This document shows, piece after piece, positions 6,180 to 11,079 of a DNA stretch of 11,079 nt; within the stretch, counting starts at the first letter, position 1, and each line of letters opens with the position of its first letter. Where the stretch lies: the NCBI GenBank assembly GCA_003242205.1, contig QGUR01000144.1, positions 1-11,079 of the forward strand, written 5' to 3'. The translations under genes were made by a program, and so were the position numbers. Under the pieces are notes generated by a model, which saw nothing but the letters and a program-made list of their open reading frames with translations, ran no database searches and was not told the origin of the DNA. Source of the DNA: Chloroflexota bacterium. GTDB lineage: Bacteria > Chloroflexota > Anaerolineae > Aggregatilineales > Phototrophicaceae.

Positions 6180-7043
6180 ATGGGCCTTGAAGCGAGCGTC
6201 ATGTGCACCTGTTACGCCGAAGGCAAGACGACGCCATGCCCCTTTCCCGACCGTTTTTTTATCAATGACGCGGGTTTTCCCGACCTGCGCCCGGCCCCGG
6301 ATTCTGATTTCGAGCGCGATCTTCAGATTTTCACCAACTGGTTGCAACATGCCTGCCCGCATCCCGGTATGCAGCGAGAGCGGGTTTACGTTTCAAATTG
6401 GGTCGATTACAACGCCTTTATCAACACGCTGTCGACCTCCGCGCCCGAAAAATTCGCGACGCTCTTGCGTGAATTGCCAGCCGAAAACGGCGGCCTGACG
6501 CCGGCGGCCACCGCCCCGGCGGCGCTGCGCGAGCTTGACGCTTTTCAGGCCATGGACGAGGTCGGCTCGAATATCTTCGTGATCGACGGCAACACGGGCG
6601 ACAAGCTGTATGCCTACGTGCCGGACTACGGCGGCATTTTCATCTGGGACGGACGCCACGGCCATAACATTGGGGTAGACGAAGACGGCCTTTTCATCGT
6701 CGACGTGTGGGAGCTATCGCGGGTGGTCTTTCGCTCGCGCCGCTGCGAGCAAATCCTGCACGACCCGGCCCTAACGGAAACCACCGGCGATGGCCGTGTC
6801 GAATACGTTGATCTGGAAACCGGCCGCCGCTTCGAGTGCCACACGGCGATTCCGGGCAAGGAAATCCCCTGGCCCGACGGGCGGATGCGGAACGACGAAG
6901 GCCGCTTCCGGCTGGAATACCCGCGCCTGCTGGTCGTCGAAGAGCAGGCGCTGACCCCCGCGTATTTCGAGAGCATCGTCACCGCGCTGCGCCGCGCCTT
7001 TGAAGCCGCCGCGGAAACGGGCAATCCCGTTCGCTGGTTCTGA
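6180..7043 (+). CDS. conserved hypothetical protein (MGLEASVMC-CY N-terminal signature)
   Basis: The 287-residue product appears cytosolic. It opens with MGLEASVMCTCYAEGK and then TTPCPFPDRFFIND, a Cys-rich start (C9, C11, C20). I recall this pattern from uncharacterised bacterial proteins, but I cannot assign a function. The middle holds RVYVSNWVDYNAF and ELPAEN, then FVIDGNTGDKLYAYVPDYGGIFIWDGRHGHNIGVDEDGLFIVD, a beta-rich stretch. The last part (FECHTAIPGKEIPWPDGRMRNDEGRFRLEYPRLLVVEEQ) leads to a helical end. AGGGGA lies upstream at a long 12-nt spacing; no other in-frame start is present nearby. It ends in TGA only 25 bp before tRNA-Sec, and no hairpin expected of a selenocysteine insertion site was seen there. 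Coding is confident; function is open. Confidence 0.75.
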   Translation: MGLEASVMCTCYAEGKTTPCPFPDRFFINDAGFPDLRPAPDSDFERDLQIFTNWLQHACPHPGMQRERVYVSNWVDYNAFINTLSTSAPEKFATLLRELPAENGGLTPAATAPAALRELDAFQAMDEVGSNIFVIDGNTGDKLYAYVPDYGGIFIWDGRHGHNIGVDEDGLFIVDVWELSRVVFRSRRCEQILHDPALTETTGDGRVEYVDLETGRRFECHTAIPGKEIPWPDGRMRNDEGRFRLEYPRLLVVEEQALTPAYFESIVTALRRAFEAAAETGNPVRWF

Positions 7044-7052
7044 CCGGCCTGT

Positions 7053-7061
7053 TGCTATAAT
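7053..7061 (+). promoter_or_regulatory. extended -10 promoter of tRNA-Sec
   Basis: TGCTATAAT is a perfect extended -10 box (TGnTATAAT). No good -35 is visible at the usual distance, as is typical for extended -10 promoters. With normal spacing transcription would start near 7068, practically at the first base of the tRNA (7069). Confidence 0.65.
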
Positions 7062-7068
7062 GGCCCGT

Positions 7069-7162
7069 GGGGGTGCATGCGCCCCGGTGGGCGCCCCGGT
7101 CTTCAAAACCGGCGGCAGGCTGCGTGCCAGGCTGCGGTGGGTTCGACTCCCATGCATCCCCG
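7069..7162 (+). tRNA. selC: tRNA-Sec (selenocysteine, anticodon UCA)
   Basis: This 94-nt tRNA inserts selenocysteine at recoded UGA codons, working with SelA and SelB in bacteria. All hallmarks of the bacterial form are present. The acceptor has 8 bp (GGGGGTGC 7069-7076 with GCATCCCC 7154-7161, one G-U). The D-stem has 6 bp (GCGCCC/GGGCGC) with the four-base loop CGGT. The anticodon stem CCGGT/ACCGG carries the loop CTTCAAA with anticodon TCA at 7103-7105. A long variable arm spans 7113-7136, and the T-arm is GTGGG-TTCGACT-CCCAT. The discriminator is G at 7162; CCA is not encoded (next bases CTG). The 8+5 acceptor/T-stem stack is the feature that sets tRNA-Sec apart from other tRNAs. No other selenium gene lies in the window. 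Confidence 0.95.
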
Positions 7163-7295
7163 CTGAGACCTCCATGGCCGGTTAAAGCGCGGTGCAGTGG
7201 ATCGTTGAACGGCGGCGAAATTGCTACCTTTTCCATGCGCTGCAAACCCTCGCATGCCAACAGAACATGGCATGGCGGTAGAATCGTTGTGCCTG

Positions 7296-7304
7296 TGTTA
7301 CACT
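7296..7304 (+). promoter_or_regulatory. weak candidate extended -10 promoter of the PHP gene
   Basis: TGTTACACT fits the extended -10 pattern and lies 49 bp before ATG 7354. No clear -35 is seen. A 7-bp inverted repeat (CATGCCA 7253-7259, TGGCATG 7268-7274) lies just upstream; it has no T-run. Confidence 0.25.
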
Positions 7305-7353
7305 CGCGTCATTCGTATCCTGCCATCATCCGACGAAACGAAACAGCCTCATC

Positions 7354-8265
7354 ATGCGCAACCTGCCATTCGACAAACCGGGCCGCTTCTGGCGCGGCAA
7401 CCTGCATACGCATACCACCCGGTCGGACGGAACGCTCTCGCCGGAGGAGGTTTGCGCGTATTACCGCGCGAACGGCTACCATTTTGTGGCCCTGACCGAT
7501 CATTTCATGGAGCGCTTCGGCTACCCGCTGACCGACGCGCCCTCCTGCCGGGACGATACCTTCCTGCCGATTGTCGGCGCGGAACTGCACGCGGGAAACA
7601 CCACCGCCAGCGGCCTGTGGCACATTCTCGCCGTCGGCCTGCCGCCCGACTTCCCCGGCAACCTGCCGGACGAGGATGGCCCAGCCATCGCGGCGCGGGC
7701 GATGGAGGCCGGCGCGTTCGTCGCGGTGGCGCACCCGGCATGGTACAACCTGTGCGAAGCCGATGTCATTTCGCTCGGCCCGGTGCATGCCATCGAAATC
7801 TTCAACGGCATCTCGATCGACCACAACGACCGCGCCGATAGCTGGTACATGCTGGACACACTGCTGGCGCAGGGCTACCGCTATCTGGCCTGCGCCACCG
7901 ACGACGCCCATTTCCACACGCGCCATGCCGACGTCATGCGCGGCTGGGTGTGGGTGAAGGCCGAAGAACTGACGCAGGAAGCCATTCTGGCGGCGCTGAA
8001 AGCAGGCCACTTCTATTCCAGCACCGGGCCGCAAATCCTCAATATCGAAGCATCGCGCGAGCGCGTCGTGGTGGAATGCTCGCCCGTTAGCAGCATCTTC
8101 GTCACCGGCAAAGGCTGGCTGGCACGGCAGGTCCATGGCAACGGCCTGCGCCGCGCCGAATTTGAACTGGGCGATTTCGGCGATTACTGCCGCGTTACCG
8201 TGCGCGACAGCGCCGGCGGCCGCGCATGGACCAATCCAATCTGGTTCGACAGCCCGGACGCCTGA
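7354..8265 (+). CDS. PHP-domain metallohydrolase (CehA/McbA-like)
   Basis: PHP-superfamily enzymes use a cluster of two or three metal ions to hydrolyse phosphate esters or related bonds. The 303-residue protein carries the metal-binding motifs in order: HTHTTRSDG (H18, H20, D25), LTDH (D49, H50), GAELH (E77, H79), a His at 90, AHPAW (H127), and ATDDAHFH (D183, D184, H186). Residues ~225-303 look like a small C-terminal beta-sandwich (VVVECSPVSSIFVTGKG, YCRVTVRDSAGG, TNPIWF), common in this branch of the family. There is no signal peptide. The ATG at 7354 places the first His motif where it usually sits, although no clear ribosome site precedes it. The substrate cannot be told from sequence. 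Neighbours (selC upstream, a small basic protein downstream) give no pathway clue. Confidence 0.9.
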   Translation: MRNLPFDKPGRFWRGNLHTHTTRSDGTLSPEEVCAYYRANGYHFVALTDHFMERFGYPLTDAPSCRDDTFLPIVGAELHAGNTTASGLWHILAVGLPPDFPGNLPDEDGPAIAARAMEAGAFVAVAHPAWYNLCEADVISLGPVHAIEIFNGISIDHNDRADSWYMLDTLLAQGYRYLACATDDAHFHTRHADVMRGWVWVKAEELTQEAILAALKAGHFYSSTGPQILNIEASRERVVVECSPVSSIFVTGKGWLARQVHGNGLRRAEFELGDFGDYCRVTVRDSAGGRAWTNPIWFDSPDA

Positions 8266-8293
8266 GCCAGTCGCCATCCGCCGCACTGCCACA

Positions 8294-8342
8294 CCGGCCA
8301 GCCTGCATGCGGGCTGGCCGGACGTCTTCGCCGGTTACTTTT
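8294..8342 (+). terminator. possible terminator after the PHP gene
   Basis: CCGGCCAGCC (8294-8303) and GGCTGGCCGG (8312-8321) form a perfect 10-bp GC-rich stem with an 8-nt loop, 28 bp past the stop codon. The nearest T-rich run (8339-8342) is short and 17 nt away, so intrinsic termination would be weak; the stem may instead protect the mRNA end. Confidence 0.4.
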
Positions 8343-8443
8343 GACCCCTATTCCGGCATCGCAGAGCGCTTCCACACGCGAAAATCAGACCGCTTATAAC
8401 CCGAATTTATACCGTTGACACCCTTTATGGACCGGCTGAAAAG

Positions 8444-8472
8444 TTGACTCCGAACAAAAATTCTAGTATCAT
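8444..8472 (+). promoter_or_regulatory. strong candidate promoter of the small basic protein gene
   Basis: TTGACT (8444-8449), a 17-bp spacer and TATCAT (8467-8472) each differ from consensus by one base. The expected start near 8479 gives a 31-nt leader with a good ribosome site and excludes an in-frame TTG at 8444 as translation start. Confidence 0.7.
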
Positions 8473-8509
8473 GGTAGTTGTGTTCGACCAACCCAGAGGA
8501 GCGCAAGCA

Positions 8510-8734
8510 ATGATGGGGTATGAGTTGGAACTGGTTCAGCAGCGCAACAAGGATTTACAGCGACAGGCGCAGCGCGAACGCCTGTTGCGGTTTGTAAAGG
8601 GCCAGCGCCGCGGCCCCGCCAGCCGGCTGCTTGGCTGGACAGGGCGGCAACTGGTGGCGGTTGGTCTTTATCTGCAATCCCGGCAATCCCCACCCGCTCC
8701 CGCGATTATGCCAGCGTTCGAACGCCTCCCCTGA
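8510..8734 (+). CDS. small basic helical protein of unknown function
   Basis: The 74-residue product starts at ATG 8510 (or ATG 8513), 8 nt after AGGAG. Residues ~4-30 (YELELVQQRNKDLQRQAQRERLLRFV) form a charged, probably amphipathic or coiled-coil helix. A basic stretch (KGQRRG) and an amphipathic segment (RLLGWTGRQLVAVGLYLQ) follow, then a Pro-rich tail. There is no signal peptide. Similar short proteins with an EL-x-QQR-x-DLQRxAQRERL start are, as far as I recall, frequent in Chloroflexota and actinobacteria without a known role. A near-consensus promoter and a good ribosome site support expression. Its end lies 27 bp from the convergent SDR gene. Confidence 0.7.
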   Translation: MMGYELELVQQRNKDLQRQAQRERLLRFVKGQRRGPASRLLGWTGRQLVAVGLYLQSRQSPPAPAIMPAFERLP

Positions 8735-8761
8735 CGGCGCGGATTTATTCAGGCGTCCGGC

Positions 8762-9748
8762 CTACGCTTTGAGATAGCCGTTTTCGACATACCAGCGGTA
8801 CGTATCTTCCAGACTTTTCCGCATCGGCACTTGCGGTTCGCCCAGTTCGTTCCAGGTTTTTGAAAAATCGAAGAAGATGGCGCGGCTGCTCAACCGTGTC
8901 TGGTCAGCATCGACCGGCGTCGGAATACCGAGCCGCCGCGCCATGTCAATAACGCCAGCAACCACCGGCAGCGCCGCATCCGGGACCGGCAAAAATGGCC
9001 GCCGCACGCCGACCACATCGGCGATCATGGCGAACCAGGTGCGATAATCGTAATTCGCCGTGCCAAGAATATAACGTTCGCCTGTGCGTCCGCGCTCCGC
9101 TGCGGCGAGCTGCAGGCGGGCGACATCGCGCACATCGATCACGGCGACGCCGCCCGACGTCACCGGAACCAGCGGCCCAAGGCGCTTGATCTGCGTGACG
9201 AAATTGCCGGAGATCATATTGAGGTCGCCTGGCCCCATCACCACCACCGGATTGGTGATCACCACGTCCAGCCCTTTGCGCGCCTCGGCACGAGCGACTT
9301 CTTCGGCCAGCCACTTGCTGTACCCATACGGGAAATGGCGCGGCGGCAGGTTGAAAGCGTCGCTCTCGCTGGCGGGACGGCCGTCCCGCCGCATACCGAC
9401 CGCGGCGGCCGTGCTGGTCAGAATGACGCGCTGCACACCTGCGGCGCGGGCCGCTTTGAGAACGGTGCGCGTGCCTTCCACATTCGCCTCGAACATCTTC
9501 ACGACATCCGAGCGCCAGTAGTCGGCCACCGCGGCCACGTGGAACACCCAGTCGCAGCCGTCACAGGCGCGCAGCAACGCCTCTCGATCCGTCAACTCGC
9601 CCACCGCGCTCTCGTAGGGCAGCCCCGCCAGCGCATCGAGGCGCGACGTCTGCCGGTGCAGCACGCGCACCGTATGCCCGGCCTCGACTAACACGCGTAC
9701 GACGTGCGAACCGACAAATCCCGTTCCGCCTGTGACCAGTGCTTTCAC
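8762..9748 (-). CDS. NAD(P)-dependent epimerase/dehydratase (extended SDR, dihydroflavonol-4-reductase-like)
   Basis: Extended SDR enzymes bind NAD(P) in a Rossmann fold and act on sugar-nucleotides, ketones or sterol-like substrates. In this 328-residue protein VKALVTGGTGFVGSH at the N terminus contains the TGxxGxxG loop (6-13). HVAA lies at ~70, the active-site Ser in LTSTAAAVG at ~112, and the catalytic YGYSK (Y141, K145) is in place, followed by NPVVVMGPGD. The C-terminal substrate region contains ERYILG and an FDFSKTWNELG-EP motif near the end. GTG 9748 is chosen as start because GGAGGGG lies just before it and it gives the standard SDR beginning; ATG 9766 is an alternative. It resembles the HpnA/dihydroflavonol-reductase group, but the substrate is not determined. 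It lies 75 bp behind the sppA fragment on the same strand and may be co-transcribed. Confidence 0.92.
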   Translation of the reverse strand: MKALVTGGTGFVGSHVVRVLVEAGHTVRVLHRQTSRLDALAGLPYESAVGELTDREALLRACDGCDWVFHVAAVADYWRSDVVKMFEANVEGTRTVLKAARAAGVQRVILTSTAAAVGMRRDGRPASESDAFNLPPRHFPYGYSKWLAEEVARAEARKGLDVVITNPVVVMGPGDLNMISGNFVTQIKRLGPLVPVTSGGVAVIDVRDVARLQLAAAERGRTGERYILGTANYDYRTWFAMIADVVGVRRPFLPVPDAALPVVAGVIDMARRLGIPTPVDADQTRLSSRAIFFDFSKTWNELGEPQVPMRKSLEDTYRWYVENGYLKA

Positions 9749-9823
9749 CGACCCCTCCGTTCGCATGTTCCCCAATGCATGACCGCGTTAGACAGGCGAG
9801 AAACCTGTACGCGCAAAGGACGT

Positions 9824-10906
9824 CTACTTTATCAGGCTGCGCCACCACACGGGCAGCAAAACCTGCGGCGCGCCACTGGCGATGGCCCGCACATTGTCGC
9901 GCAGGTAATTCAGCGCCGCCGGGACGGGCGTCTCGGCCAGTTGCGGCGGCAGCGCCCCGCCCTTGCTCTCGACCATAACCAGCGGCGTGTCCTCAGGCAG
10001 GCCGGCAAGCTGGCAGGCTTTGGCCCACGCAGCGCGCAGGTCGCCCAATTCGTCTACCAGACCATGTATTTTGGCCTGCGCGCCGGTCCATACGCGGCCC
10101 GCGCCGACCTCATCGACGGCAGCGGCGCTCATGCCGCGACTCTGCGCCACGCGAGACACAAACAGTTCGTAGATTCGTCTGATGGCGGCATCGACCTGCG
10201 CGCGCTGTTCGTCGGTGAAAGGCGCGCGCGACGAGTAGAAACCGGCGTTGGGCCCGCGCGTCAGTTCAACGGACTTGACATGCAGGCGATCGAGCAGGCC
10301 GCCGGTGACCGGTTTGGCGGCGACTACCCCGATCGACCCGGTGATGGTCCCCGGCTGGGCCACAATCCAGCGGGCAGGCGTCGCGACGTAGTAACCGCCC
10401 GAAGCGGCGACCGCGTTCATATAGGCGACCACCGGGCGGTCTTTCGCCAGTTCATCCAGCGCGGAGGCCATCGCTTCGGCAGCAATGGCGACGCCGCCGG
10501 GGCTATCGATGAACAAAACCACTGCCGCTGCCTGCTCGCGTTTCATAAGCTGGCGCACGCGCCGCACGACCGTGCGATCCCCGGCCCGCGCCCCGCCGAT
10601 AAACGGAACCGGCAGATCGGCCGGCGGCTGGCTGCTCTCTCCCTGCATCATCAGGCCCGAAATATCGAGCAGCGCCACATAACGCTCCGACTTGCGTTCG
10701 GGTTTCAGGTACAACCGTCGCCGCGCCTGCTCCCACGGCGTCAGGTGCTGCGACCCCAGATAACCGGGTAGCCCTTCTTCGTTCAGGACGGCATCGACAT
10801 ACCCGGCTGCCAGCGCATCGCGGTCGAGATGGGGAGCCGTGTCGATCAGCCGCAGCGCCTGCTCACGCGTCCAGCCGCGTCCTTCGGCAATGCCATCCAG
10901 CAGCAT
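9824..10906 (-). CDS. sppA: signal peptide peptidase SppA (S49 family), C-terminal part, interrupted by an IS element
   Basis: SppA degrades leftover signal peptides in the membrane. The visible 360 residues from the first ATG begin in the middle of a domain: YEMLLDGIAEGRGWTREQALRLID, then AAGYVDAV, match the end of the N-terminal repeat of long-form SppA. The C-terminal repeat follows, with FIDSPGG (133-138) and the nucleophile region MNAVAASGGYYVA (S169). After it come GSIGVV, the GPNAGFYSSRAPFTDEQR segment and the ending VWWRSLIK. Long-form SppA takes its catalytic Lys from the N-terminal repeat. Short forms have Lys after the Ser, but here that region reads GFYSSRAP without it. The reading frame can be followed 2-3 codons upstream of the ATG, then meets the tip of a transposon near 10912. 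It is probably a disrupted gene, and the piece alone should be inactive. Confidence 0.88.
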   Translation of the reverse strand: MLLDGIAEGRGWTREQALRLIDTAPHLDRDALAAGYVDAVLNEEGLPGYLGSQHLTPWEQARRRLYLKPERKSERYVALLDISGLMMQGESSQPPADLPVPFIGGARAGDRTVVRRVRQLMKREQAAAVVLFIDSPGGVAIAAEAMASALDELAKDRPVVAYMNAVAASGGYYVATPARWIVAQPGTITGSIGVVAAKPVTGGLLDRLHVKSVELTRGPNAGFYSSRAPFTDEQRAQVDAAIRRIYELFVSRVAQSRGMSAAAVDEVGAGRVWTGAQAKIHGLVDELGDLRAAWAKACQLAGLPEDTPLVMVESKGGALPPQLAETPVPAALNYLRDNVRAIASGAPQVLLPVWWRSLIK

Positions 10907-10913
10907 CTCATAA

Positions 10914-10978
10914 CGTCATATATCCCACGCCTAAAGGCGGGGGCTTGTCCCTGGCGCGACGCCCGCAGGCGTCTCCAA
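10914..10978 (-). ncRNA. candidate omega-RNA (reRNA) 3' scaffold
   Basis: On the - strand the last tnpB codons contain a 6-bp hairpin, GACGCC/GGCGTC with a 4-nt loop (10958-10973), followed by the right-end hairpin (10924-10943). TnpB omega-RNAs are known to span this 3' coding/right-end region, with the guide formed by flanking host DNA. The 5' limit and the exact 3' boundary are inferred. Confidence 0.45.
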
Positions 10979-11079
10979 GACGATAGGCGGTATGACAGCC
11001 GCCCGTGCAATGTTTCTAGCCGCGTTGACATCGGCGTGCGCCGTGTGTCCGCAGGCACAGCAAAGGAACTCGCTTTGAG
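10931..11079 (-). CDS. tnpB: TnpB (RNA-guided nuclease of IS200/IS605 elements), C-terminal 49 residues
   Basis: The - strand frame entering at the window edge reads EFLCCACGHTAHADVNAARN, then IARAAVIPPIVLETPAG, and stops at TAG (10931-10933). CCAC supplies the second CxxC of the zinc ribbon, and HADVNAARN is the third RuvC motif with its catalytic Asp, both diagnostic of TnpB. TnpB is an omega-RNA-guided DNA endonuclease, ancestor of Cas12. The 5' part is outside the window, so intactness of the other RuvC motifs cannot be judged. The stop codon lies inside the right-end hairpin, so coding sequence and element end overlap. Confidence 0.9.
   Translation of the reverse strand, partial: QSEFLCCACGHTAHADVNAARNIARAAVIPPIVLETPAGVAPGTSPRL

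Larger units (their letters stand above)
10912..11079 (-). mobile_element. IS200/IS605-family element, right end (rest outside window)
   Basis: The end of tnpB is followed by an imperfect right-end hairpin (10924-10943: CCC-A-CGCC, loop TAAA, GGCG-G-GGG) and a short tail that stops where the sppA frame resumes (about 10910-10916). Subterminal hairpins near the ends, no terminal inverted repeats and tnpB running up to the right end are typical of this family. The left end and any tnpA lie beyond the window. The exact tip cannot be fixed without the empty site. Confidence 0.8.

Noticed and set aside
7041..7043. TGA stop of the gene before selC read as a selenocysteine codon
   Set aside because: No SECIS-like hairpin follows at the required distance; the promoter and tRNA-Sec begin directly after, and the protein looks complete.
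7253..7274. CATGCCA/TGGCATG hairpin as a terminator of selC
   Set aside because: The stem has only 7 bp, no T-run follows, and it lies about 90 nt past the tRNA.
7309..8292. Long - strand open frame (327 codons) opposite the PHP gene
   Set aside because: All PHP metal motifs lie on the + strand. The reverse product shows no domain and is explained by codon bias.
8415..8420. TTGACA at 8415 as the -35 of the small protein gene
   Set aside because: No -10-like sequence is found at 16-18 bp; the downstream TTGACT-N17-TATCAT is a much better match.
9704..10771. Long + strand open frame (355 codons) opposite sppA
   Set aside because: The - strand carries clear SppA motifs. The + frame product is Arg/Gln/His-rich without any motif, a usual shadow in GC-rich DNA.

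Overview
The window looks like chromosomal DNA of a GC-rich bacterium, most likely a member of the Chloroflexota (Anaerolineae-like). This is inferred from style rather than a marker gene: exported proteins with long Pro/Thr/Glu/Ala-rich linkers, a lipoprotein with a TPTPTPSPEPEP-type stalk and an SH3 domain, a secreted WD40 propeller, and a family-4 uracil-DNA glycosylase. Two tRNA genes lack an encoded CCA, so the tail must be added after transcription. One of them is a selenocysteine tRNA, so the lineage probably makes selenoproteins, although no selA, selB, selD or selenoprotein gene is visible here.

Layout. Positions 1-3457 hold three cell-envelope genes on the + strand: the 3' part of a secreted beta-sandwich protein, a secreted WD40 protein closed by a strong terminator, and an SH3 lipoprotein with its own promoter. 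Next come a conserved Cys-containing protein of unknown function (3590-4393), a bidirectional terminator, and tRNA-Phe(GAA) on the - strand with a near-consensus promoter. Positions 4664-4807 carry a short remnant of a STAND-type ATPase. A family-4 uracil-DNA glycosylase (4902-5540) follows; it ends in a sliding-clamp binding motif and has His at one Fe-S ligand position. It converges on a small unknown protein (5559-6053, -) that starts with TTG.

From 6180 to 8265 there is a + strand series: a protein of unknown function, tRNA-Sec (selC) with an extended -10 box almost touching its 5' end, and a PHP-domain metallohydrolase. A 74-residue basic protein (8510-8734) has a near-consensus promoter. 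It converges on two - strand genes, an extended SDR (NAD-dependent epimerase/reductase) and the C-terminal part of a long-form signal peptide peptidase SppA.

The right edge (about 10912-11079) is the 3' end of an IS200/IS605-type element: the last codons of tnpB on the - strand, structured DNA typical of the omega-RNA region, and a right-end hairpin. The SppA reading frame starts abruptly at the element's tip, so the transposon appears to have split sppA. The remaining piece keeps the catalytic serine but shows no obvious catalytic lysine.

The main points of interest are the apparently leaderless selC gene, the TnpB element in sppA whose omega-RNA guide would be sppA sequence, and the UDG with a clamp tail and a Cys-to-His change. 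I did not find a convincing new multi-gene system.
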